A model generated the notes under the pieces. The model was not told the DNA's origin and searched no databases. It was given only the letters and a program-made list of their open reading frames with translations. Of a stretch of 64,000 nucleotides of DNA, positions 1-9,938 are shown piece by piece; within the stretch, counting starts at the first letter, position 1; each line of letters begins with the position of its first letter. Both the position numbers and the translations under genes were made by a program. Source of the DNA: Bryoerythrophyllum caledonicum (lineage: Eukaryota; Streptophyta; Bryopsida; Pottiales; Pottiaceae). The DNA is taken from assembly GCA_963971425.1 (NCBI GenBank), contig OZ020516.1, forward strand, positions 33,592,199 through 33,656,198. The letters run 5' to 3'.

Positions 1-244
1 GTGTGACCATGAAGTGTGACCATGGAATTAGTCCATTTTCCTTGGTCATGGCTCTTGGTATGTAGTGTAAACCACCCCTGAGTCTATATTCAATTCCTAT
101 TGCAAGAAGCACCAAGACTAGAAGGCACATTCATGTGAGCACATGCAACAAGTCCATGGCAGATTACTGACTCGCTGGTTTCCAAACTCCTGTAGCACTT
201 GTTGCATTAAAATTCCGACTCCTCTGTTGTTTCCCCTCTAATTG

Positions 245-561
245 GCCATATTCGTTAAATTGAGACATTTCACGAAGTTTGAGACTTCCAGTCCTACTAC
301 ATTGATTTTAATGTTTAGTGTCATGGGAAGTAAATGACTTGTAAATGCTATAAGTTTTCACTCTTGATGAATATTTTTACCGACCATGTCTACTATGATC
401 CCCCTCTTTGAGTAGTATAGATTGTTGTGCTCGTAGTAAAAATTTATATCAAAAGTAAAAACTTATAGCATTTACAAGTCATTTACTGCCCATGACACTA
501 AACATCAAAATCAGTGTACTATCAAGTTCAAAGTCAAATGTCTCAATTTTATGAATATGGC
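245..561. repeat. Outer inverted repeat interrupted by the MITE
   Basis: Positions 245-270 and 536-561 are imperfect reverse complements (GCCATATTCGTTAAATTGAG against its counterpart). They flank the inner MITE at 296-519. This looks like an older palindromic element that received the inner MITE near its centre. Confidence 0.55.
296..519. mobile_element. MITE of the TGTTTAGTGTCATGGG family
   Basis: A terminal inverted repeat of about 60 bp: the left arm reads TAATGTTTAGTGTCATGGG and the right arm is its near-perfect reverse complement. Inside that, both arms share AGTAAATGACTTGTAAATGC. It is about 224 bp with no coding capacity. The termini resemble CTACA/CACTACA ends, so a non-autonomous CACTA-type element is possible, but no clear TSD is visible. 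A relative lies at 59317-59540 and an isolated arm at 23993-24026. Confidence 0.7.
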
Positions 562-1436
562 GTTAACATACAGTATGTGCGAACCATCTGCTGGATCTCC
601 TGGAAGACAAGGAGCAGCGCAAGTACCAACGCTGGCTGCGCAATGTGGAGGCTTTCATCAGGAAGTAACCGACACATTTCTAAGCTACACATTGAACCCG
701 GGAGTTTTTTCCTTTTTTGCAAAGACAGAAAACGCGACTGTAGAGGTAGCTAATGAATCAATGCCGCTTCTCAAGCGGTAATGATTACGACTTTAGTTGA
801 GGGTGAAAAGTAAGGTTTCATACACTTGGGATGACCATATCAGGAACATAAACCTTTCATGGCAAGCCTGTGGATCATCCCACTTTCATTGTGCTAGTTT
901 CACTTACATTAGTTTGAAGTGTCTAAATTTATCATAAAATAGAGCGGCTCAGGCTTTCCAAGCTGCCTCGTGGTGCATCTCTTTCATGACCCATGTCATC
1001 CTATGTCCCGACCTTCTTTATTGGGCATAAGTGCTAACCTAGTTTGTACTGAGTTCATCCAGAATAAATGATTTTATTCAAATGCCAACCGCTAATCTAA
1101 GGTAAGCCTCCCCATAACCAACAAAAACCCATGGCCAACGCCTATAAAATTGGGGTATATCCAACCCTCTTCCATCCCATTACCACCAACTCAGCTCCAA
1201 ATGGAGGTTTGCTATTAGTCAAGACCCTTACTTTTGGTCGTTGCTTGTGGAGGGTACCTACTGCTGGCCACCCACTAAACATGGCTGCACAATTTGAAAA
1301 TTCAGTTTTCATCGAAAAAATATGAAATCACTTGGGTTGGAATTGTAATTCCATTGGCTATCACTGAAAAGTGAAAGTATAATTATCTCCTCTCTCCATA
1401 TATGCACATTCCTTAACTTGTCGGTTTTAGGGGGGC

Positions 1437-3260
1437 TTACTTTAACTTGATGTGTGTGGTAGGGTGTTCACAGGGGCAAGCCTTGAGGAGGACGGTCTCG
1501 ATGGTGACGCCGGGGCCGATGCCGATGAGCAGGCCCCAGTCCTTGCCCTGGCCGCCGCTGGTGTTGCGCCCGGACTCGCGCGCGTCGTTCCGGATGCGGT
1601 CCAGCACGAAGTAGACGGTGGCGCCGCTGATGTTGCCTACCTGGTCCAGCGTCTGGCGGCTGTACTTGAGCGTGTCCGGCGACAGCCGCAGCTCCCTCTC
1701 CACCTTGTTCATGATGTCGGCGCCGCCTGGGTGCATCGCCCAGAACATTTCGTCCACGCTCGCCACGCCCGCCAGCTCCTTGGCCTCCTGCACCACCTCC
1801 TCCAGGTTCTTCGACACCGCCGTGCCCAGGTTTTTCCCCAGATGAAAGAACAGCCCTGCATCAATATAATTATCTTCCTCGTCATCACAGGGCAGAGCGG
1901 TATCATGTCATGTGTTTTGGTCATACACAAGTCTTCTGTTGGGATGCAACCGTAGACGGTGTCAGGCACCCCTCGTGATCTCTCTCTCTTATATGTTGGC
2001 GCTGTACATTGATTCGATAAGCAACACAGGTGGAGACTGGCGAGTAATGGAGTTATTAGTTACGCCACCCAAAGTCTCAAGAGCGTGACCCCTCTTGTGG
2101 TTTATCGGACTACTCTTTTCTCATTCTAAATTTAGTTATCAGATCAACAGAAGAACTTGGTGCTCTCATCCTTCAATTACGTATGCAAGATCAGCTTGGT
2201 GATCTTTAAAGTGGTTGTCGCCGTCTTTGAGAGGGAAGAGAAGAAAGAGCTGGCATGAGATACTGTCTCCCTTCTCTCCGATGAGCCGATTGTAGGTCAA
2301 TCGAGACCTGCTGTACGTATAGCTAAGTTTGATTGTAATTGTGTAATTCACGTACCATGTTCTTGGGGGTAGCCGGTGATGTAGTCTAGGGTGTCGGGCA
2401 AGGAGGTGGTGGCCGCGTACTGGATCTCGAAGATGGGCTTCTCCCAGGCAGTAGGTTCAGCGCTCCATCGGAGAACAAGGCATGCCCCACGAGCCCATCA
2501 ATGTAGTCCTCGCTGGGCGCGCGACCTGAGACAACGGTGCGTCGGTGCACTCCACACACACCGCCAGCACGCGCGCGCCCTTGTTGTTTTCGGCGAGGTC
2601 CTTGGCGGTGCGCATGACCGTGCCCCCCGCGTGGCACCCTATGTAGTACATCTGCACCCTCCTCACCTTGGACGCGTTCAGGCCCGCACCGTTGACAACC
2701 AGTATGTCAAGCCCGGGCATGTTCACCAGGCTCGCGGTGCTCACCACCAGGTGCGTGATGTCGCCCTTGTCGCCGCCCCAGTCCGCCAGCGCCGCCTCCG
2801 CCGCCGCCACGGCCAGCTTCGGCACCCACTCGATCAGAATGTCGTGGCGTACGCTGATGGAGGTGTCTTTGTACGTGCCCAGCTCCTTCGTCACCACCAT
2901 GTGCCGCTTCGTTATCTGCATGTTGGAACCTGCAACCGACCAGTACGTGATCCGTCAGTCCCATGTACTCTTTCCCCGGTTTTGAGCGGTGCCAGAGAAT
3001 CATCCATGGCTATGTTTGTTATCGATGGCCGACAATATGAAAACCGCCTAGTCAAGATAATACGCACTAATTCTCTTGAACTTCTCGAGGAGCTCCGTCT
3101 TGTGGTTGCTGTGGGTCATGGTGAAGTAGTAATCCGGGAACGTGCTGGTCTCGTGCACGAACGAAGGCACGGCGGTCCCAATCGCCAGCACGTAGGCCGG
3201 GCCCTCGGCCCCGGGTCGCATGCGCTTCGGCACAGCTCCACCTTGCTGCGCGGAAGCCAT
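1437..3260 (-). pseudogene. Type III polyketide synthase (chalcone synthase-like), frameshifted
   Basis: Three exons on the minus strand fit a type III PKS of about 395 residues: 3260-3068, 2929-2356 and 1855-1437. Exon 1 gives the family start ([10 protein letters not shown], then FPDYYF and [11 protein letters not shown]). Exon 2 carries the active-site Cys in YYIGCHAGGTV, then AKDLAENNKGARVL. Exon 3 carries the catalytic His in FWAMHPGG, the Asn in GNISGA, and the terminal WGLLIGIGPGVTIETVLL. Intron 1 (3067-2930) is at the family's conserved phase-1 site, but the split codon, normally Cys, reads Ser. A second intron (2355-1856, GT-AG, phase 1) is predicted because joining there restores exact alignment. 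Two indels, near 2527 and near 2459, break the frame of exon 2; a few residues are lost after the DGA motif. The product class (chalcone, alkylresorcinol, curcuminoid) cannot be decided. Probably a pseudogene. Confidence 0.85.
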
Positions 3261-4110
3261 TGTCACAGGTCCTCTCAAACCTCAGTGGATCACACTCACG
3301 ACAGAGTCTCAAGAAGCTAGTGGTGTATCGAGTGGATTGCAGGTGGAAGTTTGTAAGAGTTGGTTCTGCCAGAGACCATCTATCTAGTCCTCAAGATTGG
3401 GGAAGTGAAGTTGCTGTTTAGGAGTTATTACTAGCAATCCTGTCGCTCCTCAGTTACTATTTCAAGCATTTTGGAAGTGGGTGAGTCACCGAGTCACAAA
3501 AGACGAGAAACAGTAGCCATTTTCACATTCTACGTAAGAGAAGGGCGACAAGGTTGTTTGGTAGACTGGACTGGTGCCGGTGCATGAGGCTGTACTCGTG
3601 GGCGACGTTAGTGCGGGCTGTATGTATAGGGTGAAGCCCTGGCGGGAAAGCCTCACCCGGCGTAACGCCCGATCGGGGCAGAGCAAAAACTTTTTTGATC
3701 CTGCCCGGGCAGTAAGTCGTGAGATTTCATTACGCCCCGTTCTTGCGCACATTCCACGTTGTTAGGTGCGCCGGAATGAATGGGAGACGAACCCGATCGG
3801 GCGTTACGAGACTGTATGGTCACGTAAGTGTTGCTATGATAGCCCAACTCTTTTGTTACAGTGATGCCTGGATTTAAAATTTGAGATTCATCATCTCCTG
3901 AAGGACACTAGGTGGATGTGCTTGTAGTTTCTTCGAGTTTATTTTGTAGAACATTGGTGGGTGGTGAAGAAAGTCTCGGTTTCGACCTGGACTCTCGAGT
4001 GGAAAATGGGGTTCAAGGATTGAGTGCTTGTTGAAAGAACAATTCGCGTCTCCTTCTCTTGTCTTCTTCTCTGTTGACATTTAATGCTTGCACTTTTCAC
4101 ACCTCTCCAC
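3261..4110. other. Intergenic, holds a 17-bp inverted repeat
   Basis: No gene. The one structured piece is a perfect 17-bp inverted repeat, CGTAACGCCCGATCGGG at 3661-3677 and its complement at 3792-3808, 114 bp apart. It suggests the ends of a small DNA transposon, but I see no matching target duplication. Confidence 0.5.
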
Positions 4111-5328
4111 TGCTCTAAAGATGGCATTTAGTGTAGTGGACACTAAATTCGAACCCATACACTAATTGTCAACTTTACAATTAGTGTAGTGACAGAACTA
4201 TACACTAAATGTCAACTACTAAAGAAGAAGAACGCCAGTCCTTGAAGGGGCCGGCGTGAATAAAGTGTTTGTTTGTTCCACCACTAAGACCATGCCCATG
4301 TCAACTACTACGCTAAATGTCAATTATAGTAAATAGTGGAACATAAGGTTTTTTACTTGTGCACGTTTAGTGTATGAAACCTAGAAAATGATCATGTGTA
4401 CATTTTGAGCATCAAAGTAAAGAAGATTTTGAGTGCATGTAGAAAAACAAGAATTTGCAAGAGAAATATTGGGAAAAATAGAACGTTGATATGGATCGAA
4501 AGGAAAATCCCAAAAATTGGACAAAGAAGAATGTACATATGGAGGGAAAATGAAACTACAAGTACAAGATTGGAAAAATAAGAACTTTCTTTTTAGAAGG
4601 AAAGTGAGTAAAGAAAGGAATATTGGAAAAGAAATAGAACATAAATATATAACAAATATACAATACATATAGAAGTACACATTAAATACTCATTAGATAT
4701 TCATTACATATCCATTAAATATGCATTAAATATTCATTAAATATACAAATATTCATTAAATTGTCATAAAATATACTATTATAACTCTAAAGGTTCATTA
4801 AATAATATTTAAATGTTCTTTAAATGTTCTTTAAATATACAAATATACATCAAATATGCAAATATACTTTAAATATTATTTACAAATATACAAATATACA
4901 AATATACATTAAATATTCTTTAAACATTCATTAAAAATCATTGAATTTTCATTAAATGTATAAATATACATTAAAAATTCATTAGATATTCATTAAAAAT
5001 TTCATGGAATGCAACAGATGGAAATGGGAATAGTTGGGAATGGGAGGATAAGGAGATGAGGTTGAGGATGAGACAGGGAGAATAAATGCACAGCGGCCAG
5101 TAGGCCATTGATTGGGGGCTAACACTATTTATCAACTTGTTAATTAGTTTTTGTGCTAGGGTAGGTGATTGATTGGGGGCCAATACTAAGTGTACTGGGA
5201 TAGGTGGACAATTGAGGAATAGTATTCTTTACAATGGTGGCTAACACTAATTGTCAAGTTGTTAACATGTAGTGTACTAGGATAACTACACAATTCGTAC
5301 CATTACACTAAAAGCCATCTTTAGTGTA
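4111..5328. mobile_element. TIR element with AT-rich core
   Basis: The ends are near-perfect inverted repeats of about 22 bp: AAAGATGGCATTTAGTGTAG at 4117 and its complement ending at 5322. Subterminal motifs TTAGTGTAG and TACACTAAATGTC recur near both ends. The core from 4640 to 5000 is a run of ATTAAATAT and ACAAATAT motifs. There is no transposase. It carries a LINE 3' fragment at 4222-4297. Confidence 0.55.
4222..4297 (-). mobile_element. 5'-truncated LINE 3' end, 76 bp
   Basis: This matches the last 76 nt of the giant LINE family described at 35621-48386. It ends in the same GAAGAAGAACGCC tail (seen reversed) and the same hairpin. It is flanked by a perfect 13-bp target duplication, ATGTCAACTACTA, at 4209-4221 and 4298-4310. 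Confidence 0.85.
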
Positions 5329-5525
5329 CCAGCTACAATCTAACTTTAGGAATTAGGCGGTTGTTGTTGCTCCGCTTATATGTATATCAGACGACTTATT
5401 TACGGTACCTTAATCAAGATTAGCACACTTTGCTTCGACATGGTATCAAAGCAATAGAGAGACGTATAGAGGGTTAGGGAGAGTCAAGTGTGCGCTACTC
5501 CTTGTAGTAGAAGAGAGTGAAACGT

Positions 5526-5911
5526 CTCCATCAAACATTGAATATAGTGTGGATTCATTGGTAATGTGGGTGAAATATGATGTGGACCACATCAATTTTG
5601 GTTTAGGAACACAATTGATGTGGACACATTTCAACATGTGTCATGCCATTATTTGCCACCTCACCCCCACTCACTACCAAATATCTTCTATTCCTCATTG
5701 CTTGCCACCACCTGACCGCTACTCACTGCCACCTCTCCATAATCCACATTAATTTTGTGTCAACAACTTTGAAGCATCCCACATTATTTTTGAGGGACAT
5801 TATTTGATGTGGATTGAGAATCAAGATGGACCAATGTAATTTGCGTGTACAGGAATTAGTGTAGGTATTTTGAAATAGGTTAGCCCACACTATATTCAAT
5901 GTTTGGTGTAG
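5526..5911. mobile_element. MITE, family CTACACCAAACATTG
   Basis: The inverted ends are ATTGAATATAGTGTGG near 5537 and CCACACTATATTCAAT ending near 5900, followed by TGTTTGGTGTAG. The interior has GATGTGGACCACATCAATTT. The left tip is degenerate. It is related to 6871-7173 and to a fragment at 12978-13085. Confidence 0.6.
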
Positions 5912-6022
5912 AGATGGTAGATGGCAGATAGTAGTAGAAGCTCCAACTTTGAAGTTGCAAAGTCCAACAAATTAGTTGGACCTCTAATCTATAATGTGTG
6001 ACAAATTAAGACGACAGTGGTA

Positions 6023-6809
6023 TTAACCCCTAATGGCCCAAAGGCATTTTCACACTAGAAACACTTCAAAGCTGTTCGTTCTAGTGCAATGAGTAATGAG
6101 GTAATTAAACCTTTTATTTCTACATCTATCCATTGGATCTAAATTAAGGCTTGTTTTTTAATATCCTCACAAAATTTCATAAAATTTGACCCCACGGATT
6201 GAAAGATAATAGTGTTTTGAGTATTCAAAACAAATGTGCAAAGAGTGAAGGTTCAAAATTTGCCAATTCACGTTTTATTTTTTTGTGAACTGTATATGAT
6301 TTAGAATGGTAATTCGAATGGTCAATAAGAAGGTTTTCACCAAATCTTGTAGTAGAAAAAAATAAAATGAAAGAAAAATATGAAGATCTCTAAGTTTTAT
6401 AGGGAAAAGAAGAAGTTTTTTGGTACCTTGCTAGACAAAGTGTGACAATGTGTCAAAATGTTTAACTTAGATTATTATGCTATTTTCCACCTAAGACAAG
6501 AGATTTTTCTTGACAATATGAAAGGAAATAATATTAATTGCTAGTGTTGAAAATCAAACATTCAATAGATTGTCCTAGAAAAAGTTTTTGGAGTTGTCCG
6601 ACGTGCCCAATCTCCCCATATGAAATTCAAAACCCTATAATTTTTTCATAAAATGCCGGATTCAAGTTTAAATTGGAGTGACACGAAGCTTTCAGCAGTG
6701 TCCATCTACAATAGAAATTTCAAAAAGGAATGTTATAAATTGAGACGATAGGAACCTGCCCAAACCTTCAAGTGTCTCCCAGGGGACTCTTGGGCCTTTA
6801 GGGGTTCAA
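6023..6809. mobile_element. TIR element, TTAACCCCTAA ends
   Basis: The left end TTAACCCCTAATGGCCCA and the right end TGGGCCTTTAGGGGTTCAA are imperfect inverted repeats 787 bp apart. No coding capacity. The ends resemble those of 19605-20796, so the two are probably one family. Confidence 0.5.
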
Positions 6810-6870
6810 GTGAGAAGGACTTTGGCATTAAGTACAATCATCTACTACAATCATTTGATACAATCATCTA

Positions 6871-7173
6871 CTACACCAAACACTGAAAAATTATGTGGAT
6901 TCATTTTATTTTTTTGACACAAGTAAAGAGAACCTTTACTGCAAAGGGACGGGGGAGAACAACCCGAAGGTCCAGGCAGACCCCGCCAGGTGTGGATTCA
7001 TATTTGAGGTGGATCACTCACACTAATTTGCATTTAAGCACATGCATGTCAAAGTATGATTGGCTATTTGTTTGCAAGCAAGTGTGTGCCACTCACTGCT
7101 TGGATGTAAATTTTCAATTAGTGTAGGTAATTCAAAATAGTGTGGTCCACACTATATTCAATGTTTGGTGTAG
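6871..7173. mobile_element. MITE, family CTACACCAAACA
   Basis: A perfect 12-bp terminal inverted repeat, CTACACCAAACA, lies at 6871-6882 and 7162-7173, extended by weaker pairing. The element is 303 bp and non-coding, of the same family as 5526-5911. Confidence 0.65.
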
Positions 7174-7321
7174 CTGATGCGGCACACCAGCTATTCATCT
7201 GTTCATGATCTGACCACAAGGTCACGCCTCGGGGATCCAACTCGATTATCGGGTGGCAATTGAATGAAATCTTTATTCTGGATAAGTTCCCATATCTCAG
7301 TGCAAACTAAGTTGGCACTTA

Positions 7322-7848
7322 GGGCCGCTTCACATCGGGCCAAATCAAGAGTCCGTCCGTCAAAATTTCTGCCCAAACTATGGTGAGAGTCCAAACTTTT
7401 GGATTAAAAAAAAACATTGCAATATATATATTGAAGCCTTTGGGCAATTGTGGTGTCAAGCCCCAAAGCCCAAACCCCATATCATTATGCCATAAAAAAT
7501 CACCCTAAAAAAATTAGTTTAAAAAAAATCAGCCAAGATTCGGCCTCTTTCATCTAACGGTCTAGAACTTGTCAGATTTTGATTATTTCATTGAAAAAAT
7601 CGACGGACTCTCGAAGGAAGTTTGGGTCGACTAAAAACGGCAACCCAAGTTTTGCTCCAGAGTCCGCCGCCTTGGCGCCAAAACTCTTCAAAAGTACTGC
7701 CATGTAGGCACATTGGAAGACGACGGCCTTTGGACTTTGGACTTTGGCCTTTGGTGTGAAGGCCGAGAGGCCGGACTTTGGCCATTCAAGCAATCTCATT
7801 GGTGGAAACCGACGGACTCTCGACCTCGGATTTGGTGTGAAGCGGCCC
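7322..7848. mobile_element. Harbinger/Tourist-like element with TTA TSD
   Basis: The element starts GGGCCGCTTCACA and ends TGTGAAGCGGCCC. TTA is duplicated on both sides (7319-7321 and 7849-7851). Subterminal pairing continues through AGAGTCCGTC and GACGGACTCT. TTA duplications are typical of the PIF/Harbinger superfamily. It is 527 bp with no transposase. Confidence 0.75.
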
Positions 7849-7851
7849 TTA

Positions 7852-9072
7852 TGCCCATGTAAAGAAGAACATGCACAAGGGGCCCAAGAGGCATTCACAT
7901 ATGTGAAAACAACCGATTTTCCCACATGGTTTACCTAGTTAATAACACAAATAAGGTAATCTCATTTCATGTAGTTAAAATGCAACTGTCACATTTGATT
8001 TTTGCACATGGTAATTTGACAAGGTAATTTGATAAGGTAAATTGTAGTGTTTTTCACTTCTGTTTATTTTTATTTTTTTCCAAATTTCATGTGTCGTTGA
8101 GAATAGGTGAAAATGCACATTTCAACCAAAAACATTTCCAAATTTCCATATTTTCAATCCAACCAAGACATACAATTTTTAAAATATGGGATTGACTCCT
8201 AGGTATCCACATTCCATATCATGGATTGACCTTGCCCACACAAGTTAGGAGCTTGGATTCACCTCCACACCTTGTCCTTCCACTTGCCCATGACAAAACA
8301 TATGGGATATACAAGCAATCATGATTTGTGGATTTGTGGAATTGGTGAATGTTTGTACCACGTACATACATTAAAGTGATCAAACAATATGGTTTTTCAC
8401 ATATGTGAATGTGCTCAAACAAGGCAATTGCTTTTGTTTTGACATATATGACATTACGTCCTACATGTCAAAACAAAAAGCCATTGCCTTGTTACGACAT
8501 GTTGGAAGTAGTAAAAACAATCTTTTCTACTCATAAGGAAATTTACCACATATTCAGTAAACAAACCTAGTAAAAGTGTGGTTTTTACCATGTCCCTCAA
8601 GTGCTAATCCCTCCCCTGGGCCCCTAGTGAGAAAACAAAACCACCACACCACATCAGCATCAACAACCTTAATTGCAGCTATACAAATGGGAGCTTACAA
8701 ATATCAGTAACACAACTGAAAGTGTAAGGTGCAAGAAATTGATCCAGGCCCATCTTTAACCAACGTCTATCGCATTTTCTATCGTGATATGAGCCCCACA
8801 ACGACAGACTTCTGTTACAAAACAAAATGGGGACTATGATGCTTAGTCAGGTTTATCAAAGCTAGGGACCCTTCTCTTTCAAATATGTGAATTCAAGTCT
8901 TTGGCTAGCTTGGGTGTGAAGTCCTAAAGGTCAAATTAAATCTCCACTTGGGCGAAGGCCTTGCCAGAAATGCTGGCCTCCTGCTCTGGGAATGGTAGGT
9001 CCCCCACATTGCCGGCCCGGCCGGTGTCCTCATCGGGCAGGACGGCGTGGATACACTATTGGAACACCATAA
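7852..9072. other. Intergenic, one imperfect hairpin
   Basis: No gene. Positions 8418-8445 and 8464-8492 are an imperfect inverted repeat (AACAAGGCAATTGCTTTTG and its counterpart) with a loop of about 18 bp. It could be a solo hairpin or the remains of a fold-back element. Confidence 0.45.
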
Positions 9073-9477
9073 GAGCATCTCCACCCCTCACGGTGAATTA
9101 TCCACGCCAGGGTGAGAAATGTCCAAGTGAAGTGGACACGCTTGAGAGTTTAGAGTGTTGATTCTGCAGTGCTACTAGAAGAAACGAAAGTTGAATTTCG
9201 TTAGAGAACGTCACTTTCTGGTTGGGAACTCAACAAATGCCGGTTATGACCATCGTACACAACAGATCACTGACACATTGCGGAAGAAGATTGGTCTATC
9301 GCGACGAGGAATTTTGGAGTACGCACGGGGATGGGTGAAATCAAGCGTCCCTAGGAACGCGGACCAACAAAACGGCGGAGCGGGACCCCGGGATGGCGCA
9401 TGGGTGGGGCGATATTTTATCATTCCAGCACTAAAGCGGCAAATTTGTCGGGCCCTTGTGCTGTGGTGGAGATGCTC
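9073..9477. mobile_element. Tourist-like MITE, GAGCATCTCCACC ends, TAA TSD
   Basis: A perfect 13-bp terminal inverted repeat GAGCATCTCCACC / GGTGGAGATGCTC, flanked by TAA on both sides (9070-9072 and 9478-9480). GAGCATCTCCA ends with a TAA/TTA duplication are a common grass PIF/Harbinger MITE signature. It is 405 bp and non-coding. Confidence 0.8.
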
Positions 9478-9544
9478 TAAAATATTTTCCCGGGCGCATT
9501 TCCATTATATTGCGGGGCAACACAACAAGTAAGCGCTTGCCACG

Positions 9545-9938
9545 TGGCAGCTCTGACGTTCACTTTACGTTTTCACACATCCAGTTGACTTCACGTTCTT
9601 TTTTTCACGTCTAGTTCACTTCACGTTCTCACACATGCAATTGACTTCACGTTCTTGTTTTCACATGATCTCCTTATTGACCCTGGTCGAGCGTTGCACC
9701 AAACCTCAGCCTTGGGTGGGTCCATTTTTCTGGCCATGCCCGTTTTAGGATTCTTGAGGTTTTTTTGAAATTTTTTGGGCCAAATTTTGGGGCTTGCAGC
9801 CCCAAATTACCCTCCAACACTCGAATAGGGGCCGGTTTTGCCCCTACCCTCCCCACCCTTCCAAGCCTGAGGCTTGATGCAACACTCGACCGGGGTATTT
9901 ACACAAATCCGTTTTCACATCCAGTTCACTCCACGTTA
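9545..9938. repeat. CACGTT-rich tandem repeat split by a small MITE
   Basis: Motifs of the type TTCACGTTCTCACACATCCAGTTGACTTCACG recur about four times at 9545-9665 and again at 9908-9938. The MITE at 9680-9896 separates the two parts. Confidence 0.5.
9680..9896. mobile_element. MITE, about 217 bp, 45-bp inverted ends
   Basis: The left end ACCCTGGTCGAGCGTTGCA and the right end TGCAACACTCGACCGGGGT pair over about 45 bp with few mismatches. The flanks show no convincing duplication. The centre has a second palindrome, GGGGCTTGCAGCCCC. Confidence 0.65.

Larger units (their letters stand above)
1..1436. other. Intergenic DNA, no gene seen
   Basis: No reading frame here resembles a protein. The stretch holds the nested MITE pair described separately (245-561). 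The rest is AT-rich sequence in which I see no further structure. Confidence 0.6.

Noticed and set aside
9191-9532. A 113-codon frame
   Set aside because: It lies mostly inside the TAA-flanked MITE and has no recognisable protein content.
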